Notes: generated by a model not told the origin, from the letters alone. 64,000 nucleotides of DNA from Dipteris shenzhenensis (GCA_047967505.1 CM106540.1); one strand, 5' to 3'; counted from the first letter of the stretch, positions 11,150-23,333 are shown. Program-made: numbers and translations.

Positions 11150-13095
11150 AAACCGAGTTGGCTCACTATACAAGAAATAGAGCAAGTGATAAAGCTGAAA
11201 GTCAGAGAGATCCAGATGGTGATAGAATCTTTAAAGATCCTGACTACATACCAAGTGGAGAAATTTCGTCAACAAATTCAGCTCACAGCTCGAAAATCCA
11301 AGAAGCAACAAATGAGCTTGAGTGTAGAGTGGTTCAACATTGACTGAAACTTTCCTACGAACTACACTCAACACACATTTAGCTACAGACATATACATCA
11401 CTGCTCAAAGACAACTGAACTTCAATCCCTTGCCATAAAGGAGAGCACCTGTTCCACCACCTGTTAGATGTAGGACCCTTTCGTCAAAGTAGCAAAATTA
11501 GATGGGAAGAGAGGACTAAACCTAGACAACCATGTCGAGTAGTTCGACCCGTTGAACTGCTAGCAGATTTGGGGCACTACCTAATGCAGTAAAGAAGAAA
11601 CAATTCGCAGCTACCTTTGAAGTTAAGGTAATGAGTTGGTGGTCTTGCTCATTTTGTAGATTATGATGCCTTAAAGACCTCATTCTTGAGTAGATTTAGA
11701 AAAGAAAAAAACTCTAGAAGCAGTGCTTAAGAAGATTCAGAATATGAAGCAGAAAGACCTATTGGTGGAGGACTATGTATAGAAGTTCAAGAATTTGAAC
11801 CAGAGGCTAGTTGCCCCATAAAGGCCTACTCAAGAACAACATGGTGACTACTTTTGTAAAGGACTCAACAAATAATTGAAGACTGTAGTGACAACACGAG
11901 ACCAGTTGGCAAGAGAAAATGACTTCAACAGCTTGGTGGAAGCATCCCAAGGAGCTGAGAGAAGATTTGGCTCTAACAAAAAATCAAAGAGAGGAAAGAA
12001 GAAGCAAGAGAAAATGACTTCAACAACTTAATGGAAGCATCCCAAGGAGTTGAGAGAAGATTTGGCTCTAACAAAAAATCAAAGAGAGGAAAGAAGAAAA
12101 AAGCCCATGACTCTGACATTGATTCAGACACAAAAATTGATTCTAACGTAGAGGACGAGGATAGTGAAGACTCACAGATAGATAGCTCTGATGAAGATTT
12201 TGATGATGAAGAATCTAGCAAAAGCAAAAGCATAAAAAAAGACAAGAAGTCAAAGGCCAAGGAGACGGAAAAGAACAATAAGAAAGAGGACAAGAGCTCA
12301 AAAGGAAACTCTATATTGGAACAAATGATAAAAGAGCAATTGTAGAATATGAGGTTGTCACCAAATAAGTTTCTTGTGAGTATTGTGGCAAAGAAAATCA
12401 TGACAAAGATGATTGTTGGTAAAACCCAAACTTCAGAGGGAGGGTATCCCATCACATTCAAGTAGCAAACAATGCAGTCCCACACCTGTGTCAATCAGAT
12501 TGGAGTGGGAGGACGAATGCAACAAAGGTTCAATAATATTACACCAAGAAGGTAAAATAGCCATTATTGGGTAGCTCAACAATGACCCAACATGAATCAA
12601 GCCTGTAATTATTGTGGTTTGGATGGTCATAGACAAGGTCCACAATGTGAAATATGGTGTTAGCATAGGGAGGAAAGAGGCATTCCAATTTTGTAGTACA
12701 ATGCACGAGGAAACCCAAATCCCCCAGCACAACCATCAACAAGAGTTGATATGGTGTTCCTAATGGGCATTGAAGAGTGTAAAGAAACTATGCATCAAGA
12801 GACTATTCAAATTGTCACAACAGTCCATACCACAAAACAAAGCAAATCATTCCCCGAAGTGGAATGTGAAGAGGAGATTATTGAAGCTCAAAAGGATGTG
12901 GATGCAATGGCAGTAACAAGATCAAAGGGAAAACAACCAATCCCAGGTTTGGGAGAATCTCCCAAGAATGCAATTAAGCCAATTCATTGGGTTGAACAAG
13001 AAGACATTAGAAACAAAGTCCTAGAGCAAATTTTGCAGATCAATGCAGCAAAGGAAGCTGTGATACACAAGAAAGGGAAAGCAAAAGTAGATTAG
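11150..13095 (+). pseudogene. Gypsy gag with two zinc knuckles, broken
   Basis: Gag forms the particle and binds element RNA. The retrotrans_gag core is recognisable around 11,700-11,900 (VLKKIQNMKQKDLLVEDYV, then a TAG, then KFKNLNQRLVAP). A basic and acidic low-complexity segment follows at 12,031-12,345. Two knuckles can be seen: CEYCGKENHDKDDC near 12,372-12,420, which fits C-X2-C-X4-H-X4-C, and a partial CNYCGLDGHRQGPQC near 12,605-12,650. A 95-bp tandem duplication (11912-12101) shifts the frame. Upstream DNA from 10.45 kb looks coding but is too decayed to align. Confidence 0.75.
11912..12101. repeat. 95-bp tandem duplication in gypsy gag
   Basis: Copy 1 is 11912-12006 and copy 2 is 12007-12101, with few differences. 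95 is not divisible by three, so the copies are read in different frames. This is one clear lesion of the gag gene. Confidence 0.9.
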
Positions 13096-13180
13096 ACTCC
13101 AAAAACATAGTTTTTGGCTTCAAACTACCAAAAGTGTTACCACAAATCAATGAGAGTTACAGATTCCTATCAGAAACACA

Positions 13181-14114
13181 TTGCACAGTAATCACAGAGC
13201 AGAGAGCAATAGTAGTAGACAATTAGCAAAGGATTTGCAAGACGATATGCCTGACATGCATGGCAAATCTATGGTCTTAAAAGGAGACAATGCTCACAAG
13301 GCAAAAGGACATGGTTGGCATGATGCTTTCTTCAAAGAATTACAACACTCAAAGGTACAAATTACCTTGGATCAATTCTTGAATCTCGTACCTACATTCA
13401 AAGAACAATTATTTCAAGGTTTATAGGAAGACAACCTACATAAGGCACCTAAAGAAATGCTTGAGGAGGAGGATGAAGAAGCTGCAGAAATCTATACCTC
13501 AACTATGGAAGAAGTGGATTATAGAGTACCCACAATTGATGTGGAATACAAAAGACAAAGAATCCTTGATGTACTTGTTGATGGCGGATCTAGAGTAAAC
13601 ATATTGTTTGAAGAATTGTTCAAGAAATTCTACTCTAATGAATTAGCTCCAGCACCCTTGCAAGTGAGAATGGCTGATCAAAGAAGGATAGAGACACTTG
13701 GCATTCTCAGAGGCCAAGAAATCAATGCATGGGGATTAGGTTTTATTGGGACATTTTTGTTGTTCTCCAGATGGAGAAAGAGATAGCTCGTACTCCATGC
13801 TCCTAGGTAGACCTTGGCTCAGGGATGCAAAAGTGAAGCAAGATTGTGGAGCTGAGAGGATTACAATCAAAAAGGGCAAGAAAAATTTCAAGATCTCCCT
13901 GATGACAAAGAAGAGTTTCCCTAGACACATGCAGCCATTAGAGGCAAAAGGAGTCAACATGCTGGTTGAACTAGAGGAAGATGAAGAGGAAATGTTCCTG
14001 AGAAGGAACCCATCAGTTATACCTCTATTTGTGAAGCAACACATCATTATAGAAGGAAAATCACAAAATTCTAATCCGATTGTGGAAACTTCACAGACAC
14101 ACAGAATCAAATAG
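13181..14114 (+). pseudogene. Gypsy aspartic protease region, broken
   Basis: The protease would cut Gag-Pol. 13457-13786 contains ILDVLVDGGSRVNILFEELF, where DGGS takes the place of the usual DSGS/DTGA active site with the following VNIL strand conserved. After a frame change, 13746-14114 gives SYSMLLGRPWLRDAKVKQD, the conserved flap-to-C-terminal block found in plant gypsy proteases. A TAG at 13424-13426 separates the upstream gag-protease linker. The Asp is present, but the frame is split. Confidence 0.8.
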
Positions 14115-14374
14115 AAGTCGAATGCAGATTCTATCACTACACAACATAATGATGCAAATGAGTCAGACAATGAGGATACTGCATTGGAGGACAATCACAA
14201 AACACGTGTTCAGGCCATCATTGAGGTATAGCAACAGTTTCAAGAACATATGAAAAGAAGTGCAAGAGTAAAAGAGGATGATCAAGAGGAGATGAATCTT
14301 GGAGACCCTAATGACCCAAAAACATTGCTTATGAGCACTAGACTTCAAGATCCATTCAAAGAACACCTCTAACA

Positions 14375-15290
14375 ATTGTTGATTGAATTCAAAGATGTGT
14401 TTGCATGGCATTATACATATATGAAAGTAGTAGATCCTACATAATGTCAACATAGGATCAAACTAAGGAAGGATGTAGCTCTAGTGATCTAGCATAGGTA
14501 TAGAATGAACCCCAATTATGCCAAATAAGTAAAAGAGGAGTTGGATAAACTGCTCAAAGTTGGATTCATATATCCATTGGATCACGTGACATGGTTGTCA
14601 CCAATTTTCATTGTTCTAAAAAAGAATGGAAAAGTGAGAATATGTGTGGGCTACAGAAAGTTGAATGCTACCACAATTATTGATCCATTCCCAATACCAT
14701 TTTGTGACTCAGTCCTAGATGTTGTTGCAGTCCAAGATGGATTCAGTGGCTATAATCAGATTAAAATGTCCCTAGAAGAAAAGGACAAAACAATAATTGT
14801 GACTGAGTGGGGAGTCTTTGCATATAATGTAATGACATTTGGAGTCAAGAATGCACCACCAACTTTCCAAAAGTACATACAGGAAGTATTTGCAGAATAC
14901 TTAACAACGTTCGTGAGAGTAGTTTTAGATGATTTCTAACTCTTTGGAAAAATACATGATCACCTTAATTAGCTCAGACTATGCTTTGAGAAATGTAGAA
15001 TGGCTAGGCTCACCCTCATAACCCTGGTAAATGTGCATTTGCTGTAAAAAAAGGAGCCCTTTTGGGACATATCATCTCAGAAGAAGGGATGGAAATTGAT
15101 CCCAAGAAAGTCTCAGTGATACAAAAGGCAAACCCTCCAAAGATTGTCAAACAATTGCAAAAATTTGTTGGTCAAATCATATGGCATTATAGGTTTTTGA
15201 GGCATTTATTAGAAGTATGCTTCCCACTCACCAAGCTGACAAGGGAGTCAAAACAATATCTATGGGGAAGAGAGTAGCAAGAAGCCTTTG
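14375..15290 (+). pseudogene. Gypsy reverse transcriptase, broken
   Basis: 14541-14939 is the best-preserved part: LKVGFIYPLDHVTWLSPIFI, GKVRICVGYRKLNATT, DGFSGYNQIKMSLEEKDKT and the catalytic VVLDDF at its end, where a stop follows. 15062-15277 continues with MGHIISEEGMEIDPKKVSVI and the connection to RNase H, ending in a TAG at 15275 where a Gln is expected. The catalytic Asp pair is kept. The thumb region between 14,940 and 15,060 is frameshifted. Confidence 0.85.
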
Positions 15291-15295
15291 ATATC

Positions 15296-15816
15296 TTGAA
15301 AAAGATGTTGGTCAAAATACCTATACTCCAGCCACCTGATTGGACATTACCCTTTGATGTTTTCGTGGATGCATCAACTGTGGTTGTTGGTGTAGTTTTG
15401 ATGCAACAAAAGAAAGATAAGTGGTTCAAACCAGTGTACTATGCAAGTAGGATTTTGTCCAAACATGAGAAGAATTATGTAGGCACTATCTACTTTAGCA
15501 ACAAGGTTATCTTCCATGTGGACCATGAAGCACTACTATATTTAGTTAATAAACCTCAACTGACCAGTAGACTTGCAAGATGGATGCCTTTGCTATAGGA
15601 ATTTGATTATTCAATTGTGCACAAACCTTGAAAGAACATGCTCTTGTAGATTATTTCAACAGATTGACATTGGGAGAAGATCTAACAAGAATACTAGATG
15701 AATTGCTTGATGTGGGAATATTCATGATTCGAATAGATAATCCTCCAGACTGGTATGATAAAATGTTTTTCTTTCTTACTTATGGTTTTATCCCTAAATC
15801 TTTGACCAAAGATTAA
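15296..15816 (+). pseudogene. Gypsy RNase H region, broken
   Basis: RNase H removes the RNA template. 15296-15598 reads PFDVFVDASTVVVGVVLMQ (first catalytic Asp in VDAS), then YYASRILSKHEKNY and ARWMPLL before a TAG at 15596 and EFDYSIVHKP after it. The central Glu segment looks deleted or rewritten between KNYVGTIYFSNK and VIFHVDHEALLYL. 15628-15816 is the linker towards the integrase. Confidence 0.8.
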
Positions 15817-15995
15817 AGGAAAAAGCTTGTTTTGCAAAGCAAACCATGCTTAGTCATTGTTGGAATTCTCTACAGGAGGGGGATGGATCAAGTCATAGAG
15901 AGATGTGTACAAAGTCATGAGCAAAAGGCTGTCTTGGCAAAAGTTCATGGGGATCAGTAGGAGGATACGTCTCAGGTGAAATTGCAGGAAGAAAG

Positions 15996-16990
15996 ATAAT
16001 GCAAGCAGACCTATGGTTGCCAATAGTGCTCAAAGATGCTCATAATTATGCAAAGTCTTGTCTGACATGCTATAGAGATGATAGGCCACACGATGATGAT
16101 AGAATGCCACACTAGCCCATCCTTCCATTTGGACCATTTCAAAAATGGGGGCTAGATTTTGTAGGTCCCATCAAGCCAAAATCAAAATACACAAAAAACC
16201 AATACTTCCTAGGTGCTTTTAGATTATTGCACAAAGTGGGTAGAGGCAATGGCCCTCAAAGACAACAAAGAAAGAAGTATTGCATGGTTCCTATACCACA
16301 ATATTATCACAAGATTTGGTGTTCCTATTGAGATTTTATCAGATAGGGGTACACACTTCATCAATAAGACAATTAGGAAGGTCACAAAACTACATATGAT
16401 GCTCCACAAGAAGTCAATAGCATACTACTCACAAGGGAATGGTTAAGCTAAAAGTATTAAAAAATCATGAAGAACATATTCAAGAGGACAATAACTGACA
16501 ATCCTACAGGTTGGTATCAAATTTGGATTCAATCTTATGGGCACTAAGAACAGCCTACAAGGTAGCAATAGGTCTGGACTAGTTTATGGATGTGAAGCTA
16601 TAGTTCCAATGGAATTTATTGTAGGAAGCCTAAGAGTGGCTATGGAACACATACTCTCCTTAGAAGAATCAATCAATTTCAAACTCCAACTATTACAACT
16701 GGATGAGGATAGGCTACAGAGTTCTTACAATGCTGACTTCATTCAAAAAAGAAGAGCTGCTTGGATCACTAGAAACATCAAGTTCAAACTCTTTAGAAAA
16801 GGTGATCTAATATTAATGTTCAACACAAAATTAGGAAAAAGTCTAGGTAAATTCAAACTCAATTATGATGGCCCATTTATAATTATGGAGGTGTTTGATC
16901 AGGGGACTTTCTAGATAGCTGATCTTCATGGAAATGTCTTTGACAAACTAGCCAATGGATTTAGGATAAATCCCTATGTGGGGCCTGATC
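15996..16990 (+). pseudogene. Gypsy integrase, broken, catalytic Glu replaced by Lys
   Basis: A degraded zinc-binding end (CLTCYRDDRPHDDD near 16,060-16,110) precedes [15 protein letters not shown] with the first catalytic Asp. Then come [17 protein letters not shown] (frame change), ILSDRGTHFIN with the second Asp, and YYSQGNG-stop-AKS near 16,425-16,455, where the third acid is Lys. The C-terminal part at 16537-16914 has YGCEAIVPMEF and KFKLNYDGPFII, and continues after a TAG (16912) to about 16,990. It is not functional. Confidence 0.85.
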
Positions 16991-17484
16991 CATTAGCACC
17001 AAAGATAAATCTAGTGAGTATAGATAGTTACACTAACATGTATCCAGATGTAATTGTAATCCATGTGATACAGGTACCAGAAAGAAGCAAAAACTGCATT
17101 TGGTAGTTTGCTGACACTGCCAAAGAGCAGAAGATTGAAGAAGATTTCCAATCTACTCCAAAATGGTACCAACAAAAGCTTCCACATAATGAACAATAGC
17201 ACAAGGATGAGCCTCATGACTAGATTCCCCAACCCACATTCTGATCCGATTCTAGGAGGTCGAAGAAGAGATGCATTTCGACTACGACAAGAAGCAGTTT
17301 GACAAACTACAGACCCTCTTCAGTGACAAATAATAGTCAAAAGCCACTTAGCAAGCCATCCGATTGTGGGAAGCAGTAGGGAGGCGAAGGTCAGTTGGAC
17401 AATGATCCAACCACCACGTGGAGTCAAACCCACCAATGCGACTACAATCGGGCCCACGATCATCTATGCTTCACCAACAAGCAA

Positions 17485-18295
17485 AAGACTCAACAAATTG
17501 AATACATACATTGGCCACAATAGATCTACCAAGTGCAAAAGAAGCTCAATTTATGCACCTTGATAAAGATTAAACTACCATTGCACCTTTTTACACCATA
17601 AGAGCGGTACTACCTAATCACATTAAACTTGCAATCGATAATTCCATTAATACTAAGGAGATAGATATTACTCCATATCAACTTTGGGTAGAGCTATCAT
17701 CAGCAGGTGCAACATGCTGAATACAGGCTTGGTAGATGGTTGAGCAAGCAACAACCTCATCTCTTGGGAAACATTAAAACATCCTGGCTAGGTACTCCTT
17801 CAAGTCTATGACTCTAAAATTTAATACCTTAATTAAGGTCGTGGGCTTTTTAATGCTGAATATTTCCATGCACAATCACCTTGTAAGGATTGTTTGGGAT
17901 GAATCAACCTGTCAAGGTGTACCAATCACACACCAATCAACCCAACATTCAAGCACCAACATCAACATCTACTTCCATCTCTCAAGAGCCTCACTGGTAA
18001 AGAAAACAAAGAAGAAGAGCACCGAAGCAAGTGTGAGTCCAAAAGGATCTACTAGACCAAGGGTACTTTGAGGGTGAATTGTACATTTGGATTCTGGCAA
18101 AACCTCGACATCAAAAGCCACCCCATCATGGAAACAAAAAACTTCGACATCAAAGAACATAATAAAGCCATGTATGATACTGTTGGGTTCCCACAAGACT
18201 ACTAGAGACACAAGGATATTACCTTGGAACCACTTATGTGTGGGTACCCAAGGTATTAGGTGTAACAAGATTGCCTCCATCATCTTCAAATAACA
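17485..18295 (+). pseudogene. Unrecognised coding-like block downstream of gypsy integrase (DITP block)
   Basis: I do not recognise the protein. The first 300 bp (17485-17792) recurs inverted at 53253-53565, and the two loci spell the same peptide in pieces: QFMHLD, FYTIRAVLPN, LAI.NS and TKEIDITP.QLWV with LSSA.AT. The copies differ at many bases, so shared peptide spelling suggests descent from a coding region. At this locus the block follows integrase on the same strand, as a 3' accessory ORF would. At 53.5 kb it follows a gypsy-type primer site, as a gag would. Frames at 17808-18071 and 18087-18293 continue it but match nothing I know. It is interrupted by stops here. Confidence 0.5.
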
Positions 18296-18439
18296 ATGAG
18301 AATGTACTCATTAAAGAGCACAAGAAAGATGGAGGCCAAAGCCTTTAAAATCATCATCAACAATAAATGAGAGGCAAACATCAAATTCAAGCCTACTGAT
18401 TATGAAAAATCAAGGCTAAGATTGGAGAGAAGAGTGACA

Positions 18440-19655
18440 AGAGCTTACCTTGAAAAAGGTAAAACCACAAGAACCTACTCGCAAGGACAAAGGAAAAGCA
18501 CCAATACAAGAGGATCTCACATAAAGAATATCCTCTACCTCCTATCAAGTAGTTACACAAAGAACTTGTCTCCAAAAAAAAGATAGTAACACAAGAACCT
18601 ACTCGATCACTAGTCTATCAAAAAGCCATTGAATTCATTACATCATCTTCAAGGCAAATGGCCGTTACACAAGAACCTATCTCCAAAAAAGAAACGGTAA
18701 CACAAGAAATTGCCATGAAAAAAATGAAATCTACTTTGGGAGCTACATGAGATCCTTCCTTAGTATGAAATTTGGCATCAAGCATTATGATAGCTATACA
18801 TGTCACACCAACCATGCCAAACATAGTGGAAGTCACACAAGGCCTTCCAATGAGAATGATGAATTATTTTCACTAGCAAATTTCTCAAAAGCAAGTTGGG
18901 CTCAACAAAAACATAAGATCTTCAACACACTACAATCCTACTCACATTTTCTCCAAAGGACATATATCACTTTATAGTTGAACAAGGAAGAGGATGTAAT
19001 TGGCAAAGGCACCAAAAAGATGGTATCAAGAAGGAACTAGTGCAAGCTCAAGGATCTTACGATGGCAATGTGTATCCCTAAGTGTCATCAACACGGTATC
19101 CCACCTTCTAGTGCTTGTATCACAGTCAAATTTACCCCTTTAGAGCCATAAAAATCGAAGGAGAGACCTATTGAGTCTACATCACCAACAATGAAGCATC
19201 CTATTGGTAGTAGCTACATAAGAACCTGCTCCTAAAAAGGGAGTAGTAACACAAGAACTTACTGCAAGGTCCAGAAATAGCAAGCCAATGATACTTTAAG
19301 GCCTTGATGGGTTTTTCAACAAGGAAATACAAAACCACTCCATTAGTGCAACATTAGGTCCAACCCATAGCAATTGGCCCTACACAGCTCCTCAACAACA
19401 AAGGGTAAGGGGGCAAGTCAAAGACAATCAACCCTTGGTATCCTAATGTACTCCTCCACATATTGAACCTAAGGCACTCCTCCACATTTTGAACCTAAGG
19501 CACTCCTCCACACATGGAACAACAAGTGATCCTAGACCAAAAGCTCTATAGGATGAGTTTGATTGCAGGGTGAATCTATTGACATCAAAATGGAACTAGA
19601 GTTTCTTGTAATCCTTAAAGATTTGTTTTCAATTTCATTTACTAACCCCATCCTT
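18440..19655 (+). repeat. Coding-like block with 11-residue TQEP..KK repeats, copy 1
   Basis: The word ACACAAGAACCT and close variants occur seven times (near 18466, 18553, 18588, 18665, 18698, 19215, 19247). Pairs are spaced 33-35 bp, about 11 codons. Read in frame they give TQEPISKKETV, TQEIAMKK and EPAPKKGVVTQEL. An inverted copy with the same repeats and the same flanking DNA is at 37,640-38,640, and shared sequence continues to about 19,655. Low-complexity Thr/Gln/Glu/Pro/Lys repeats suggest a disordered linker in a larger protein. The protein is unidentified and the reading frame is broken. Confidence 0.6.
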
Positions 19656-19705
19656 TCAATGGATTTTGGGATTAGAGTTTGTACACATGGCGATTCTGTC
19701 AATTT

Positions 19706-19726
19706 GAGAGAGAGAGAGAGAGAGAG
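19706..19726. repeat. (GA)n microsatellite
   Basis: An uninterrupted GA run directly abuts the polypurine-tract end of the copia remnant at 19,728, at the point where that remnant's LTR should start. Confidence 0.95.
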
Positions 19727-19727
19727 T

Positions 19728-21140
19728 CTACTCCCAACCTTTTCTCTAGCCTTAAAACTCACACTACATTAATTTAATTGGAACTCACAAGGATTTTGAC
19801 TTTTTCTTGACATAAGGGGCATATTTGAGTCTATGCATGGAGATTGTAGTCATCCGCATTGTTTGAATTCAATTGGTAAAGACTTTTTTAGTATGACTAA
19901 AGTAATTCCTTTTACTATCCCATGCACTATGATGTAGATGAAATTTATTCAAAGCACCCTAAAGGAAAGTATGACTTGGAGCATTGGGTTCTTTGTGATT
20001 GCTATGCAATTGTGATGATCATAGTAGATATCCATAGCTTCATCACTTTGGACTACATGCCTATCTTCTAAGATCTAGCTGAGCCATAAAGACTCACATG
20101 ATGCCATACATGTTGGTCGATGCTCTACTTCAATCAAAGACTAGATGGATTCTTGCTAAAGTTCTAGCTCCCAAAATGAAGCAATATCTAGAAGTGGATC
20201 ATGGTGTGACCATGTCTCTAGATCACAATCCAAATCACAATAGCTAATTTTGGTATGCGATTTCATATTTGATGGTACTCTTTAAATACTAAAGCACATA
20301 AAGATAAGCTTTATAGTTGTGTTCATTAATGCAAATGCAAACTAATAAGGCATTCCTACAATGAATGCAATGCCATGTATTCAAAATGTAGTCCCACAAT
20401 GAATGCAATGTCAAGTATTTAGTCTACCAATGGCTGAGTATATTGGTTGAGTAGCATCTTCAATGCTTAAATTCACTTTGACCTTCGTTGGAGGGAATTT
20501 AATCTTGCAATCCTCCATCCAAAGTCACTTCAATATATACAAGGAGTACTTCTTCTTTGAGATTGGTGTGCTACCTTTTTTATGCCAAGAAAGTAATGAA
20601 GTAGATCATGGTCTATCATATCAAACTCTAGCATTAGCAGTCTTCACATATATAATCTTATTTTTGTGACTCCTAGATGCAAACTTATACCTCCATTTTG
20701 AGGAAATTTAATATAATCCTATACATATATGATCTATGGAGTAGATTAAATTTTCTAAAGTAATCATGATCCTTTGGTGCCATGCTCTTGGAGCTTATTT
20801 CAACCTGTACAATACCTTTTCAATTGGAGTTTGCACAGCTTTCACCCTATTTCTAAAATCTGGGTGGCTATTGCATGTAGACCTCCTCCTTAAGATCTCT
20901 ATTAAAAAATGATGTCTTTATGTCCATCTACAAGATGGACTCCTACGAATGCGATGCCACTATGATATCATGTCCATTTGAATAGTGGGAGCAAATGTCT
21001 CTTTATAGTCAAGACCGCCAATTTGTGCAAACCTTAGTAGAAATTTCTGTCAACTGACTCATTAGCAAGCTTATACTTGCCTTATGTATCCACTTCGTCT
21101 ATGATGTTGCACCATGCTAGTCTCATAACTACGTTCAAAG
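19728..21140 (-). pseudogene. Copia C remnant, copy 1 (RT to 3' end)
   Basis: Minus-strand pol decay products. Around 20,740-21,130 RT pieces resemble KYKLANESVDR, a degraded KARLVAKG block, and ETFAPTIQMD-like and LVDGHKD-like words. Around 20,560-20,640 there is MIDHDLLHYFLGI. The RNase H end at 20,000-20,120 reads CESLW, ILEDRHVVQSDEAMDIYYD. The copy ends at 19,728 exactly where its polypurine tract (AAAAGGTTGGGAGTAGA on the minus strand) is followed in the paralogue by the LTR, so the LTR is missing. The paralogue on the plus strand at 22,995-23,115 and 26,470-26,806 serves as its alignment partner. Confidence 0.75.
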
Positions 21141-21395
21141 TTTTTTTTTCTCTCAATAGATTCTATTTTTGTTTCCATAATAGATCACCAATCCAATTTG
21201 TCCTTTTCTTCTTTTAAAGGACCTTAGCTCTTTGATCAATTGACCAAAGCCCTCATATCATCATACATTGTTGATAAATTTTGAAGTCACCTTGATATTT
21301 GTAACCCCTCAAAGCTCTTGACTACACATAGCTATCGAGAGCTTCATTATAGTAGCTATTCGACTACATCAATTGTGTAAACCGACAATGACTAA

Positions 21396-22885
21396 CATGT
21401 CATGGGGATCTTGCAAGAATGTCGATGGAGTACTCCTCCAAGATACTCTAGGTTGAGAGCAATGCATGCAAATTCCATCCACTAGTGTCACTCTAGTGAC
21501 TCCCGGCTTGTTGTGATCGAGTCCATAAGGAGGATTACTCCTCCAAGCTACTCTAGGTTGAGAGCAATGCATGCAAATGCCATCCACTAGTGTCACTCTC
21601 CTCCTCTACTAACACTAACACCTACTAGGTGAAGTGGAGAAGAGAGAGGAGGAGGAGAAGAAGGGAAGAGGAGAAGAGAACATGGCATTCACAAAAGGCA
21701 CTATGAGGGAACATGAGACAACTCCAAGGATGAGAAGGAGAGCTTGTATTCCCATGTGTGCAATCAAGAAGTGAAGATCAAAATCAAACATTTGGACTTC
21801 TATACATGCCACCTTTTGAAGGGAAGACCAACCCTATTTCCTTTATACCACTCTCTTTCCTCATCCTTTACAATTAACTTGGGCCTATTTGGCTCCAAGG
21901 CACAATCCTAGCTCTACGGACTTGCTAGTATCCATTGACTGACATTGCCAACTAATGTAGTTAACATTCCCCCCTTCTTGTCCTTGATCCCCAATCCCCT
22001 GGATCATGCTAAGGTCATGGTTACTAGAGCATTATCGATGAAGATCATTCCTTGTGTGCACGTGTGTGAAATTTTTCTGTTAGTAGTGCTTTGTAGGTCT
22101 TCACTCGTTCCTTTGTTTTTTGGATGGAGTGGAGCTAAGTACTTGTGACCTTGCAAAGAAGGAGAAAGAGAAACATACAATATAGGGTCTAAGTTAGTAG
22201 GAGGAAGGTGTTAGGAGGCATTGATGTAAGATCCTTGTGGTGTTAGTGTTAGTAGAGTAAAGTACCAATGTATTATCATTCTCCTTCTAAAGTCCCATAT
22301 TTGCTTTGAGTGGGACTTTAGTTGGATTCTTGTTAGACTATGTCTTTGCCATGGCATGTTTGTATGTCCAGAGTTGTGCATGACAATTTGTCTTGTGTCT
22401 TTGCATAGAAGTTCTTTTAAAATCCATTTTATGGGGGATTTCTTGGAACTATTTGGGCCCAATAAGGTTGTGGCACCATCTAGAGCTTTATTTGTCTAAG
22501 TCATCAAATTAAGAGGAGTCTAATAATACGACATACAAATGCTTAAAATGAGGACTAGGTTGAAGAGGTTTAGAGCATCTTGGGTTCTGAAAAAGTCCTC
22601 TAAATTAAAAGGTGAAATGATCAAAATTGCAAGCTCTACGCATTCTTGTCCACTACCTAGCCTATATTACATTGGGAGGCTCAAACGGTTAAGTGGGTAC
22701 TATTGTTAAGCATAAAAAAGAAGACGAATAAGGAGAAATAAAAAGAGGAGGGGGAGTTGGAGTTAGGTACTAATGAGAGCATGGCAACAAATGTGTGTAA
22801 GGAAGTCATCCTCTTAGAATAATGAGTACCTATAGAATCGCTTTTGCATGCCTTATTTATCACCCTCAATCAATCCAAAAGAAGT
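21396..22885 (-). repeat. Dispersed LTR-like repeat, copy 1
   Basis: About 1.45 kb is shared with 36,191-37,620 in the same orientation. Shared landmarks in order: CATGTCATGGGGATCTTGCA; TTGAGAGCAATGCATG; GAACATGGCATTCA; TTGTATTCC; TTTATACCACTCTCTTTCC; CCAACTAATGTAGTTAACAT; CCCATATTTGCTTTGAGTGG. It also resembles the LTR upstream of the gypsy-type primer site at 53.87 kb, so the sense strand is probably minus. The copy has an internal 105-bp tandem duplication (words at 21431 and 21536). No coding domain is present. Confidence 0.7.
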
Positions 22886-23115
22886 GTTGGCATGTCATGA
22901 GTGAAGTAGATTAGGAGTAGATTGCGCTAGCTTGTTCCCTTGTTATTGCCTATATAAGTTGAATTTGTATTGACGCATATAAGAGATATAAGAGGAGCAC
23001 AAAAACCAATATGTATGGAATCATGTGAGTCTTTGTGGCTCAACTTGATCCTAGAAGATAGGCATGTAGTCCCAAGCGATGAAGCTATGGATATCTACTA
23101 TGATAATCAAGGATG

Positions 23116-23333
23116 TGTTAAGAAAAACAAGAAGAGAGATATAGGAAGCAACTAGGAGGGAACAACAGTCACCTCCACAATCAGCTCATATTCACCCCAC
23201 ACAATACAATTAAACACTATTAAGGTCACACCCATTCATAGTAGATAAGAACTAACTATGGTTGAGTCAGTGTGACTCACTTATTCACCTACTCACACAA
23301 CAGGAACAATAACCGAGAGCTTGATTCCCAACA
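23116..23333 (-). repeat. Copia D 3' LTR
   Basis: It starts TGTT and ends AACA on the plus strand (TG...CA ends kept) and is paired with 26250-26469. It abuts the polypurine tract at 23334-23345. Confidence 0.92.

Larger units (their letters stand above)
10330..17000 (+). mobile_element. Ty3/gypsy retrotransposon, decayed internal region
   Basis: Gag, protease, RT, RNase H and integrase occur in the gypsy order (integrase last) on the plus strand. Most reading frames end at TAG codons where related proteins carry Gln: 11780, 13424, 14229, 15275, 15596 and 16912. That makes methylation decay the likely main cause of inactivation. No LTR pair was found. The downstream side runs into the unexplained coding-like block at 17.5-19.65 kb. 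Confidence 0.85.

Noticed and set aside
11973-12494. 173-codon minus-strand open frame
   Set aside because: Antisense of the gypsy gag acidic/basic repeat; Ser/Phe/Leu-rich complement of Glu/Lys codons, no family.
13736-14194. 152-codon minus-strand open frame
   Set aside because: Antisense of the gypsy protease C-terminal part, where the sense strand has the conserved motif.
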